DNA from: Lentisphaeria bacterium
GTDB taxonomy: Bacteria > Verrucomicrobiota > Lentisphaeria > Victivallales > Victivallaceae
Assembly (NCBI GenBank): GCA_900768515.1
Contig: CAAGDG010000197.1
Coordinates: 1 to 39,389 of the forward strand
Reading direction: 5' to 3'
DNA length: 39,389 bases
The notes beneath the pieces were generated by a model. It was not told where the DNA came from and searched no databases. It saw only the letters and a list, made by a program, of their open reading frames with translations. This document shows, piece by piece, positions 24,574-32,916 of this stretch. Position numbers and translations under genes: made by a program. Each line of letters starts with the position of its first letter. Position 1 is the stretch's first letter.

Positions 24574-27500
24574 TTACCAGTGGAAGTAACGGTAGGGGTC
24601 GTCGTTGTCGATGGGACGATCCGCGTAAAGCGGGAACGTCTCCGGCGAGCCGATCCTGGGAATTCCGGTAATTCCGCCGGTATTGAAGGTGTCGTTGCAG
24701 AGCACCACCACCGTGTGGCGTCCGGGCTTGAGCGTACCGGCCGGAATCTTGTAACTCCGCTTGAAGAGCCAGTAGTCGTTCGGGTTGGTCTTCTTGGTCA
24801 CCTCTCCGAGGAATTTGCCGTCGAGCCAGACCCAGCTTTCATCGTCGACCGGTCCGATTTCCAGATCCAGCGCCGTCGCGGCCATGGATTCCGGGAGGTC
24901 GAAGGTTCTCCGGTACCAGAAGTAGCCGTCGAAGTTGCTCAGCTCCTTGAACTGGGTGTCGAAGGTGCCGGGGACCTGGACCTTGCGCCAGTTGTCGGCG
25001 CGGAATTCCGGTTTGAAGAATCCCTTGTCGCGTCCCTCCTGTTTCGGGTCCTCGATGCCCAGCCAGGTTCCGTCGAGCCGGATCGTGGTCTGCGGCCGGT
25101 TTTCATTGCTGAAGAAGCCGGCAAAGTCGGTTTTCGCCGCCGCGCCGAGATTGGCCAGCAGCCGGGAGGTCGTGTACTGGGAGCGGCGGACCGTCGTCCG
25201 TTTGATGTACTCCTCCTGGTTGAGCCGGAAGGGGGGCATCTGGTAGAAGACGATCTTCCCCTTGCCGAGGCTGACCGTCTGCAGCAGCCGCCCGCCCTCG
25301 GAATCCACCGGGAACGAGGCGAAAGGCTCCTCATAACGCAGATGAAGATCGGCGTTGCAGAGTCCGGCGAATTCGGGTTTGCTGTCCAGATTCTTCACCA
25401 GATCGGTGTAGAAGGTTCCCTCCTCCACCGGCAGATCGGGCGCCAGACGGTGGATTTCCTCCTTGCTCCAGCCCAGCGCAAGCACGTTCAATCCGCCTTC
25501 GATCAGCTGGCGGAGGTTGCCGGGGAGTTCCGCGCCCGGACCGGCGACCAGAAGCTCGTTGCCGTCGAGGGAGGCTTTGAGCGGTTCTGCCGGAACCCGG
25601 AGAAGCTCGAGCAGTTCGCCGGCCTCTTTCCCCGCGAAGCGAACCGGCCGGGTCGCGGGGGTCTCCGCCCGGTCAAGCGCTTCGAGCGCCTCGGCGAGGA
25701 CGTTCCGCGCCTGGGGTTCCGTCTCGGTGCGTCCGGAGACGTCCAGCTGGCAGAGCATGATCTTCGCCTTCCCCTCGCGGAACAGGATCAGCGGCGCGTA
25801 CTGCAGATCGAACCCGCCGTGATAGAGCGGCAGCCAGTTGCCGCGGGTCGGTTTTTCCAGCAGGATGTCGGCCACGTTGCCGCGCTGCCCGCAGTACCAG
25901 ATGTGGGTGTTCAGGAAGCCGTTCCACATCCCCTTGGGGTAGGAGGTGTTGACCTCGGTGCCCGGCGGGAAGTAGGGGCGGGTGGTTGAACTGCCGCGCC
26001 AGTCGGTCAGCAGGTCGCGGCCGGGAGTTCCGACCGGGAAGAGCCGGCGCAGGCCGTGCTCCGCGTAGCGCAGGCCCATGTCGTTGAGCTGCTGCGATTT
26101 CTGCTCCAGAACCAGCAGCCGGAGTCCGTTCTGGAGAGCCGGCGCGAGGTTGAAGGGCAGTTTTTCGAGGCCGTATCGGCCGATGACCAGCAGGTCGACG
26201 CCTTCCAGATCCGCGGCCGTGCGGACCTCTTTCGCTTTCACGCCCAGCGCGTCAAGCTGTTCTTTTGCGGTTTTTTCCGGATCCCAGAGGCCGACTCTGG
26301 AGCGGAGTTCCGGCCGTTTTTCGGGGAGGATCGTGAATTGGAAGCTGTCCTCGAGCCGGTTGTCGTCTCCGAAGTCGAACTGCGCGGTGACGACCGCCTC
26401 CTTTTTCTGCGCCGCATCGGCGGGAAGCTGGAACCGGATCGGAATTTCCGCACGGCCTGCCGGTGCGACTTCGACCGAACCGTTTCCGCCTTTGGAGATG
26501 CCGTCGACTTTCCAGGAGTAACGGATCGTCCGCGGATGACGGGTGTCGTTGAGGATCGTCAGCGATTTTTCGACGGTCTCGCCGGGACGGAAATGCCGGG
26601 ACTGCTCCGTGAAATCCCCGGGTTTTCCGGAGATCCAGGCGAGGAGCGGCCGGTAGTTGAGTTCCAGCTGTGCGCCGGTCAGGTTGGGTTCATAGGTGGC
26701 GTAGGGATCGGTCAGGATGTAGCCGGTCGAGACGAACCGGTCCGGAATCGACCCCGGTTGTTTGAGATTCCGGAAACGGTCGGGATTCGGCGTCGTTTTT
26801 GCGGGCGAAACCCGGTTGTGGAAGCTGCTGTGGTCCCACGGCTGGAAGCCGGAAAGTCCGCGGGCGCGCATGTCACGCAGGTTGTGTCCCAGAAATTCCG
26901 CCCGGACCTTGTCGGTCGATTCGTCGCGGAGGACGTCTCCGGAGGTCAGGAAACGGGTCGGGGTGTTGTTCTTGGCGGCGGCGTATTCGCGCCGGAACAT
27001 CTGCATTTTCCGGGGCGTGTGCACATAGGCCTCTTCTCCGACGGTCTCGGCGTTGAATTCGTCGAGCCAGGTTCCCTGCACTTCGGGGGCGCGCCAGATG
27101 AAGAGCGGACCGCGGTTGCTCGACCAGCTTGCCACGTGGGGTACGCCGTATTCGACGAAGATGATCGGCATGGTGCCGTTCTTCTCCCAGAGTTCGAGCC
27201 AGTCGGAACGTTCCTGCATCGGCACCCAGTTCAGATAGAAGTTCTGGGCGGAGATGTGTCCGAGATTGCCGCCGTCGTGGTGATAGACCGGGCGGGTCGG
27301 ATCGATGGAGTTGATGATCTTTTCCGCAAGCAGACCGTTCTGCCGCTTGACCGAGGTCTGGCCGGCGTGTTCCGGCCGCCAGTCGGTTCCCATGCTGGAG
27401 GGATTCTGCATGTCGGCGTGGCCGAGCGCGTTGTGGCTGGTCGAGTAGAGGACGATGCCCGGAACGTTCTGGTAACGGCGGATCCGGTAGGTCGCCATCT

Positions 27501-29772
27501 TCCGATAGGCTTCCGCCACGGCCGGATCGTCCAGCTTGGACTGGAAGTCCGTGATCGCATGCGGCAGCGCCAGCGAGGTCAGGATGCCGTTCCTCGAGAG
27601 GATCGTGCGGAAATCGCGGTCGTAGGCGTTGGTGCCGAGCCGGAAGTTGTAGGCGCGGTCGCCGTCGAAGAGGAAGTTGATGTTCATCGCCTTGGCGGCG
27701 CGGGCGAGGTGTTCGATCTTGTCCCGGGTCGAGTCGGCGGCGTAGGCGGTGTTGTTGATCGGCAGCGCACGCAGGTGGATCGGCTTGCCGTTGAGGACGA
27801 AATTCCGTCCCTGCAGCTCGAATTCACGGAATCCGAACTCCTCGGGGAAGAAATGGTCGACCGTCTTCCCTGCGGCGTTCTTGAGTTGCAGGTTCAGCGT
27901 ATAGACGTTTTCCGGGGTGTCGGTATCCCAGAGTTTGGGATCGTTCCAGGAGGCGGTGAAGGTGTGCCGGAAGTCCGGCTTCCCGGTGCTTCGGAACGGC
28001 TGGGAAATGAAGGTCTTGACCGGCTTGCCTCCGTCGGAGATCTCCGCTTCGAGCGTGTAGGTGCCGGCCGGAAGCCGGGCAAAGCCGGTGTCGAAGGAGA
28101 TCTCCTTCTTTTTGACCGAGGTGACGATGCGGACGTCGCTGATTTCGCACTCAGCCGGAACGCCGAGGAGATAGACGTCGCCGCAGATCCCCTTGTTGCT
28201 CTGTTCGGTCAGATCCTTGTATTCGCGGGTCATGCCCATGAAGTGGGAGGTCTCCCGCGGTTCGGTCGAAATGTAAATGAGCAGTTTGTGGTTTTCACCG
28301 GGTTTCACGAAATCGGTGATGTCCACCTCGCCGCCGGGAAAGGAGAGATCCCCAACCTTGCGGTTGTCGACATACAGGGTTCCGATTCCCTGGAAGAGTT
28401 CGAAGTCGAGCTTGATCCGGCGTCCCTGCCAGTCCGACGGAATCCGGATGTCGCGCTCATACCAGGCGTAGTGAAGCTGGTTTTTGGCTTCCCCCATGAG
28501 CCGGTCTCTCTCGCGGCCCGGCAGATAGAAGGTGTGGTTGTTCTGCCAGTTGTTGGCGCCCGGCCAGGAGGCGGGCACCTTGAACCAGCCCCAGCCTTCA
28601 GCGGCAGGCTGTTTCTGGCTGCTTTCCTTGTCAAAGACCGGCTGGAAGCGCCAGAGTCCGTTGAGGCAGATCTTCCCGCGTCCGGGGACTTCGACCTTCC
28701 AGGCGTCGTCGAGCGAGAAGGTCTGTTCCGCCGTCGAACCGTCGGGCGGTTCCAGATTGCGCTGCTCACGGACGAACGAGAGTTCCACGTCGGCGATCTC
28801 AAGACTTCCTTCCGCGCCGTAGTTGGTCGGAATCACCGCGAGGAAAGCCGCGCCGGGCGTGATCGAATACTGTTCGTCAATGGTTCGCCAGTCGTTGGTG
28901 CCGAGGAAAGTGGGCAGCTGCAGGTAGGGGCCGAACTGCCGCCCTTCCCGGTTGAGGTACTGCAGATCGAGTCTGGCGTTCTGCCAGCTGAGCTTGCCGC
29001 GCACGACATTGTCGGTCCGGATTCTGTAGCAGGCCCGGAGCATGACCGCGGGACGGTCCTTCGGAATCTGCGTGAACGCCTGCGGAATCGGAATGCGCAA
29101 AGTGGCGGTGCAGTTGCCGCGGTCGATTTTGAAGGTTGGTTTGTCGTTGTTCCAGCTGACGGTCATGCCGGCGGGCAGTTTCATGGCGCCGACGTTCTCG
29201 CGGGTCAGCAGATTGACCCCGAGTTGCTCGCGCTTGAACATCTGCTTTTCATATTCGGCGCGGTCGAGGGGAACGACGGAGAGGTCCGCAAACTCCACTT
29301 CGCCACTCTTGCCGTAATTGGCGGGAATGATCCAGAGCATCTTCGCCTCCCGGGGAACCGGATAGAGGTCGTCGAAGCTCTGCCAGTCGCGGGTCCCCTC
29401 AAGATCGTGTTTTTCGACCCAGGTGACATCCTTCTTTCCGGAAGCGTCAAGAAAACGCACATCGAGACGCGCTTTCTGCCAGCCGAGTTCTCCCTTGACC
29501 ACGTCCTTGCAACGGACCCGGAAACGGATCCGGTAGCCGGCCGTATCCTCGGAAATCGGAAAACGGAAGTCCGCCCCTGTATTCCCCCGGTCGATCCGCA
29601 CGCCGGGAAGTCCGGTGGCCGGGTCCCGCGTCAGAGAGGCCCCGGCGGGGAGTTTTTTCTCAAGGATTTTTCCGGAGAACAATTCTCCGGGCGGCGTCTC
29701 CTGCGCCGCCCAGCCGCTGACGGCGCAGAACAGCGCGGTCAGCAATGCAGCCGAGATCAAATTTGACTTCAC
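24574..29772 (-). CDS. Giant secreted GH2-like glycoside hydrolase with tandem N-terminal domains
   Basis: A 1732-residue secreted protein from GTG 29772, chosen because AAGGAG ends seven bases before it and a clean signal peptide follows (MKSNLISAALLTALFCAVSGWA); an ATG at 29814 would add 14 charged residues. Two similar beta-sandwich domains follow (about 35-170 and 196-333; compare VVKGELGWQKARLDV with VVRGKLSWQNARLDL). Then a GH2 jelly roll (from ICLNGLWRFQP), an Ig-like domain and a TIM barrel. The nucleophile Glu874 is seen in FVEYG, but at the acid/base position the sequence is YSTSHNALG (Ala782 after Asn781) where GH2 enzymes have Asn-Glu. Next come a glutamine-amidotransferase-like fold (about 1160-1420) and a final GH2-type jelly roll. 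Exported; polysaccharide substrate unknown. Confidence 0.8.
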   Translation of the reverse strand: MKSNLISAALLTALFCAVSGWAAQETPPGELFSGKILEKKLPAGASLTRDPATGLPGVRIDRGNTGADFRFPISEDTAGYRIRFRVRCKDVVKGELGWQKARLDVRFLDASGKKDVTWVEKHDLEGTRDWQSFDDLYPVPREAKMLWIIPANYGKSGEVEFADLSVVPLDRAEYEKQMFKREQLGVNLLTRENVGAMKLPAGMTVSWNNDKPTFKIDRGNCTATLRIPIPQAFTQIPKDRPAVMLRACYRIRTDNVVRGKLSWQNARLDLQYLNREGRQFGPYLQLPTFLGTNDWRTIDEQYSITPGAAFLAVIPTNYGAEGSLEIADVELSFVREQRNLEPPDGSTAEQTFSLDDAWKVEVPGRGKICLNGLWRFQPVFDKESSQKQPAAEGWGWFKVPASWPGANNWQNNHTFYLPGRERDRLMGEAKNQLHYAWYERDIRIPSDWQGRRIKLDFELFQGIGTLYVDNRKVGDLSFPGGEVDITDFVKPGENHKLLIYISTEPRETSHFMGMTREYKDLTEQSNKGICGDVYLLGVPAECEISDVRIVTSVKKKEISFDTGFARLPAGTYTLEAEISDGGKPVKTFISQPFRSTGKPDFRHTFTASWNDPKLWDTDTPENVYTLNLQLKNAAGKTVDHFFPEEFGFREFELQGRNFVLNGKPIHLRALPINNTAYAADSTRDKIEHLARAAKAMNINFLFDGDRAYNFRLGTNAYDRDFRTILSRNGILTSLALPHAITDFQSKLDDPAVAEAYRKMATYRIRRYQNVPGIVLYSTSHNALGHADMQNPSSMGTDWRPEHAGQTSVKRQNGLLAEKIINSIDPTRPVYHHDGGNLGHISAQNFYLNWVPMQERSDWLELWEKNGTMPIIFVEYGVPHVASWSSNRGPLFIWRAPEVQGTWLDEFNAETVGEEAYVHTPRKMQMFRREYAAAKNNTPTRFLTSGDVLRDESTDKVRAEFLGHNLRDMRARGLSGFQPWDHSSFHNRVSPAKTTPNPDRFRNLKQPGSIPDRFVSTGYILTDPYATYEPNLTGAQLELNYRPLLAWISGKPGDFTEQSRHFRPGETVEKSLTILNDTRHPRTIRYSWKVDGISKGGNGSVEVAPAGRAEIPIRFQLPADAAQKKEAVVTAQFDFGDDNRLEDSFQFTILPEKRPELRSRVGLWDPEKTAKEQLDALGVKAKEVRTAADLEGVDLLVIGRYGLEKLPFNLAPALQNGLRLLVLEQKSQQLNDMGLRYAEHGLRRLFPVGTPGRDLLTDWRGSSTTRPYFPPGTEVNTSYPKGMWNGFLNTHIWYCGQRGNVADILLEKPTRGNWLPLYHGGFDLQYAPLILFREGKAKIMLCQLDVSGRTETEPQARNVLAEALEALDRAETPATRPVRFAGKEAGELLELLRVPAEPLKASLDGNELLVAGPGAELPGNLRQLIEGGLNVLALGWSKEEIHRLAPDLPVEEGTFYTDLVKNLDSKPEFAGLCNADLHLRYEEPFASFPVDSEGGRLLQTVSLGKGKIVFYQMPPFRLNQEEYIKRTTVRRSQYTTSRLLANLGAAAKTDFAGFFSNENRPQTTIRLDGTWLGIEDPKQEGRDKGFFKPEFRADNWRKVQVPGTFDTQFKELSNFDGYFWYRRTFDLPESMAATALDLEIGPVDDESWVWLDGKFLGEVTKKTNPNDYWLFKRSYKIPAGTLKPGRHTVVVLCNDTFNTGGITGIPRIGSPETFPLYADRPIDNDDPYRYFHW

Positions 29773-29887
29773 TTTTCCACTCCTTGTTTTTGGCATGAGT
29801 GCCGTTTTTTTCAAAGGTGTTCCGACCGGATGGGTTCCGCGGTGGCCTTCCGCGGAACGGCGCCTGCGCCGGTCCCTCCGGCAGTGT

Positions 29888-29911
29888 ATCTGTTATTATA
29901 GTATAACAGAT
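29888..29911. promoter_or_regulatory. Perfect inverted repeat over the -10 box (operator candidate)
   Basis: ATCTGTTAT (29888-29896), six bases, ATAACAGAT (29903-29911): 9 of 9 positions paired. It overlaps the -10 element of the GH2-like gene promoter and would span about -18 to +6 relative to the expected start of transcription, a classic place for a repressor. The matching regulator is not identifiable. Confidence 0.6.
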
Positions 29912-29927
29912 GATTCGGCAATGTCAA
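29900..29927 (-). promoter_or_regulatory. Near-consensus sigma70 promoter of the GH2-like gene
   Basis: On the minus strand TTGACA (plus-strand 29927-29922), 16-bp spacer, TATACT (29905-29900). Transcription would start near 29893 with a leader of about 120 nt before GTG 29772. This is the best promoter match seen in the window. Confidence 0.65.
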
Positions 29928-29965
29928 GTATTCTCCTTTTTTTTAATGGTTTTTGCGGCGCGGAC

Positions 29966-32665
29966 TCAGTCGGTCGGAAACTTCCCGGGATCCCGCACGA
30001 AAGCGATCAGGTCGATGTTGAGCGGTTCCCGCGGCGCGATCCGGACCGTGTGGACTCCCGGGGCGAGGTCGTACTGCTTGAGCCTCCCGAACGATCCCTC
30101 TCCGGGGGCCGCGGGGGACCAGAGCCAGAAGTCGCGGCTGTTCAGATGGGCTTCCCGCAGCGGTTCCTCATCCACCGCGCAGAAAATCGAGTCGTGTTCC
30201 GGCACTGGCCGTTCGGAGCGGATCCGGACCATCAGCTGATACTTGCCTCCCTCTGGAATTTCAAACCGGTACTCCGCCGCATTGATCCCCCGTTCCCCCT
30301 CCAGCCGGACGGCCCTGCCGCCATCGGCCGCGGGATCTTCGAAGACCGGGTAGCGGTGCCCGGCGTCGGGATCGGCCGCGTGGCGGTAGACGGCGCCGGC
30401 TTCCGGGCGGGTTTCCGGGCGGAACCCGGGCATGTCCGCATAGACCGAGACCGGCCGGGAGAAGCCGTCCGCCAGTCGGATCTGGAACGCGCCGCGGAAG
30501 CGGTGTTTCTCTTCCATTTTCTCCGGAAGAAGCCGAACCGTGAAACGCACGGTTTCTCCGGAACGGAGGGTTCCGGTTTCGGGCGTCACCTCGAACCAGT
30601 CGAACGCCTCGTTCTGCCGCACCCGGAACGGCGCGGAGAAATCCTTTCCTCCGACTGTTGCCGTCACCGTGCGGGACCCTCCTTCGTTCGTCACCTCTCC
30701 AAAATCGACGGTTCCGCAGTCGAGCTCCACCGGGATCGGACGGAAGGGGAGCGGGACGGGGGCGGCTCCGGCCTGGAACGCTCCCGGGTCCTCTCCTTTT
30801 TCCGCGAAATTGGGGGTCGTCACCGCCCCGCCGCGCACCGGTGAATCCGGGCGGAGGGTGTAGACTCCCTGTTCCGGTGCGACAAAGCCGGGAATTCCCA
30901 CCTCGTCGTTCGGACCGGGATCGTGCCGCCGGTCGGGGAGCAGGTTTCCCGCGCATTCGGATTGCGGACTCTTTTCCCGGCGGGAGATGCGGTTGGCTCC
31001 GGAGAAGATGTTGTTCCGGGCGATGATCTTCAGGTGCGGCAGGAGCGCGAGACCGGAACCGTCGCCGTCGAGCGTATTGTGGAAGATGTGGCAGACCGCG
31101 TCTTCTCCGCTCCGGGGCGAGGAGGTCTTGATGGTCTGCCCGGCCGTCCCGAAACGGTCGCCCAGGCGGATGAGCAGATTGCGGAACACGTAGGAGGGAC
31201 CGGTCATGCAGCCCTGCACGCTGACGCCGCAGTACGCTCCTTCAAACCGGTTGTAGCTGCAGCGCACGTTCTGCTGGCCTCCGTCCAGTTCGATGTTGTC
31301 GTCGCTGCAGAAGATGATGAAGTTGCCGTAGATGTCGGCATCGCGGTTGAAGCCGCCGTCGTCCCGGAAGTTCCCAACCCCTTCGATGCCGTCGTTCCAG
31401 CGGTGGAGGTCGCTGCCGACAAGGTCGTTGTAACGGACCACCGTGGAGGTCGGTCCGTCGATCAGCATGCCGCAGGGGCCGGCCGGATGGGAGTAGCGCC
31501 AGCTGTTCGCCGTCGTCCGCGGATCGTGGAAGTAGCAGCGCTCCACCACGACGCCGTGACTGCGGACAAGGTGGATCCCCGCGTCGAAGTTGATCGCTTT
31601 GCCGGCCTTGTCATAGTATTTGCCGTCCAGATCGAAACGCTGGACTCCGGGGCGCCCCCAGCCGGAGATTTCGCAGTTGGCCACCCGGACGAAACTGCAC
31701 TCCCGGATTGTCATGGCGTGGCGGCCGCCCCCCTTTAACGTCAGTCCGTCGAGCAACACATAGGCGGCGTCCTCAAGTTCGAGCAGCGGCTCTTCCCCCT
31801 CTCCGGCCAGAATGAAGCCGGGAGCTGCGGTGTAGCGGATCCAGCCGTCCGGCCGTCCCCGTTCGGAGATCTTCAGCGAACCATTGAAGTTTTTTTCATT
31901 CAGCACCACGGTTTTCGCCACCGGAATTTCGGAACCCCAGGTCCGGAAGCTGCCGTTTGCCACCGTTTTCCCGTCTTTCCCGGTCAGGCGGAAGTCGTAT
32001 GAGGTATTCTCCCGGAGTTCCACGATGCTGCCGCGGTAGAGTCCGTTCTTCCGGTCGCGGACCGGAGGGAAGGCCTGTTTCCAAGCGCCGCCGGGTTCGC
32101 GGAATTCCACCGCAAGTGCGGCCTGTTCCGGGCCGCGCCAGTAGTAACTGCAGGCGTTGAAGGAGGGAACCAGTTCCAGAACCGGTTTCTCCGGCGGCAG
32201 TTCCGGCGTCGCCGTGAAGCTCACCGATTCGAAAACCGCACTTCGCTCCGCTCCGATCGCATAGAGGTGTACCGCGATCCGGCTCCGTCCCTTCCAGCCG
32301 GGGGCCTTGGAGAGGTCGCAGGAGTGAATTCCCGGCGTCCGGAAACGCAGCACGGAGTGTTTTTCCCTTCCCCGGATCACTTTGACCTCGCAGCTTCCGG
32401 TCGCGGACCGGAGTCGGACGTTCAGGACCGGAGTCGCGTCAAGATCGACATCGAATTCCCGGACCGCCGTGACCCAGTCCGGCTTGCCGGGGGCGTCGCG
32501 CAGCAGCAGTCTTCCGGAGCGTTGTTCGAGCTCCCCGGGTGTGTCGTTTTTCCGCTGCCAGGTACCCGGTTCCGAAAAATCGTCCCGCACTTCTGCCGCG
32601 GATGTCGCCTGTACGGTCAGCATGATCCCCAGCAGGAGGACGACAGCTCTCTTCCGTTGGTTCAT
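29966..32665 (-). CDS. Secreted right-handed parallel beta-helix protein
   Basis: An 899-residue exported protein from ATG 32665, which has TGGAGC about eight bases upstream; the signal peptide is MNQRKRAVVLLLGIMLTVQA followed by TSAAE. A jelly-roll-like domain (about 25-180) and a fibronectin-like domain (about 180-260) precede a run of short beta-helix turns (about 290-620), for example VRVANCEISGWG, VVVERCYFHDPR, STVVRYNDLVGSD and HIFHNTLDGDG. This is the fold of polysaccharide lyases and some GH families. After it come an Ig-like domain with DFGEVTNEGGSRTV (about 680-760) and a C-terminal carbohydrate-binding-like jelly roll. Catalytic residues cannot be assigned. It stands upstream of the GH2-like gene on the same strand, but that gene has its own promoter. 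Confidence 0.78.
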   Translation of the reverse strand: MNQRKRAVVLLLGIMLTVQATSAAEVRDDFSEPGTWQRKNDTPGELEQRSGRLLLRDAPGKPDWVTAVREFDVDLDATPVLNVRLRSATGSCEVKVIRGREKHSVLRFRTPGIHSCDLSKAPGWKGRSRIAVHLYAIGAERSAVFESVSFTATPELPPEKPVLELVPSFNACSYYWRGPEQAALAVEFREPGGAWKQAFPPVRDRKNGLYRGSIVELRENTSYDFRLTGKDGKTVANGSFRTWGSEIPVAKTVVLNEKNFNGSLKISERGRPDGWIRYTAAPGFILAGEGEEPLLELEDAAYVLLDGLTLKGGGRHAMTIRECSFVRVANCEISGWGRPGVQRFDLDGKYYDKAGKAINFDAGIHLVRSHGVVVERCYFHDPRTTANSWRYSHPAGPCGMLIDGPTSTVVRYNDLVGSDLHRWNDGIEGVGNFRDDGGFNRDADIYGNFIIFCSDDNIELDGGQQNVRCSYNRFEGAYCGVSVQGCMTGPSYVFRNLLIRLGDRFGTAGQTIKTSSPRSGEDAVCHIFHNTLDGDGSGLALLPHLKIIARNNIFSGANRISRREKSPQSECAGNLLPDRRHDPGPNDEVGIPGFVAPEQGVYTLRPDSPVRGGAVTTPNFAEKGEDPGAFQAGAAPVPLPFRPIPVELDCGTVDFGEVTNEGGSRTVTATVGGKDFSAPFRVRQNEAFDWFEVTPETGTLRSGETVRFTVRLLPEKMEEKHRFRGAFQIRLADGFSRPVSVYADMPGFRPETRPEAGAVYRHAADPDAGHRYPVFEDPAADGGRAVRLEGERGINAAEYRFEIPEGGKYQLMVRIRSERPVPEHDSIFCAVDEEPLREAHLNSRDFWLWSPAAPGEGSFGRLKQYDLAPGVHTVRIAPREPLNIDLIAFVRDPGKFPTD

Positions 32666-32708
32666 TTTATCGCTCCATGTAGTTTCCGTCATATTTGCAA
32701 TGCTTCCA

Positions 32709-32737
32709 AATATAGAACAGATTTTACCGAGATGCAA
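32709..32737 (-). promoter_or_regulatory. Putative promoter of the beta-helix gene
   Basis: On the minus strand TTGCAT (plus-strand 32737-32732), 17-bp spacer, TATATT (32714-32709), with start near 32702 and a leader of about 37 nt. It lies downstream of the RND operon terminator, so the two units are separate. Confidence 0.55.
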
Positions 32738-32814
32738 GAACAGGGGCGTCGAACCGGGAAAATTCTCCGCCGATGGCGGGAATGTCTTTTTGTGCGGGAA
32801 GGTGGAGCCGGGAT

Positions 32815-32846
32815 AAAAAAACTCTCCTTCCGGCGAGGAAGGAGAG
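32815..32846 (-). terminator. Intrinsic terminator of the RND efflux operon
   Basis: A 10-bp stem CTCTCCTTCC (32822-32831) with GGAAGGAGAG (32837-32846), five-base loop, followed on the minus strand by seven T residues (plus-strand A run 32815-32821). It lies 71 nt beyond the stop of the RND pump gene. Confidence 0.88.
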
Positions 32847-32916
32847 AATGAATGTATTGACGTTCCGCCGGGAAACGGGAGCCGCCCGGGGGGGCGGTTT
32901 TCCCGCTTTCCGCGGC

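Noticed and set aside
26056..29766. A 1236-codon open frame on the plus strand opposite the GH2-like gene.
   Set aside because: It is the antisense shadow of a high-GC coding sequence. It shows no signal peptide, domain or ribosome site, whereas the minus strand has clear domains, a promoter and a terminator.
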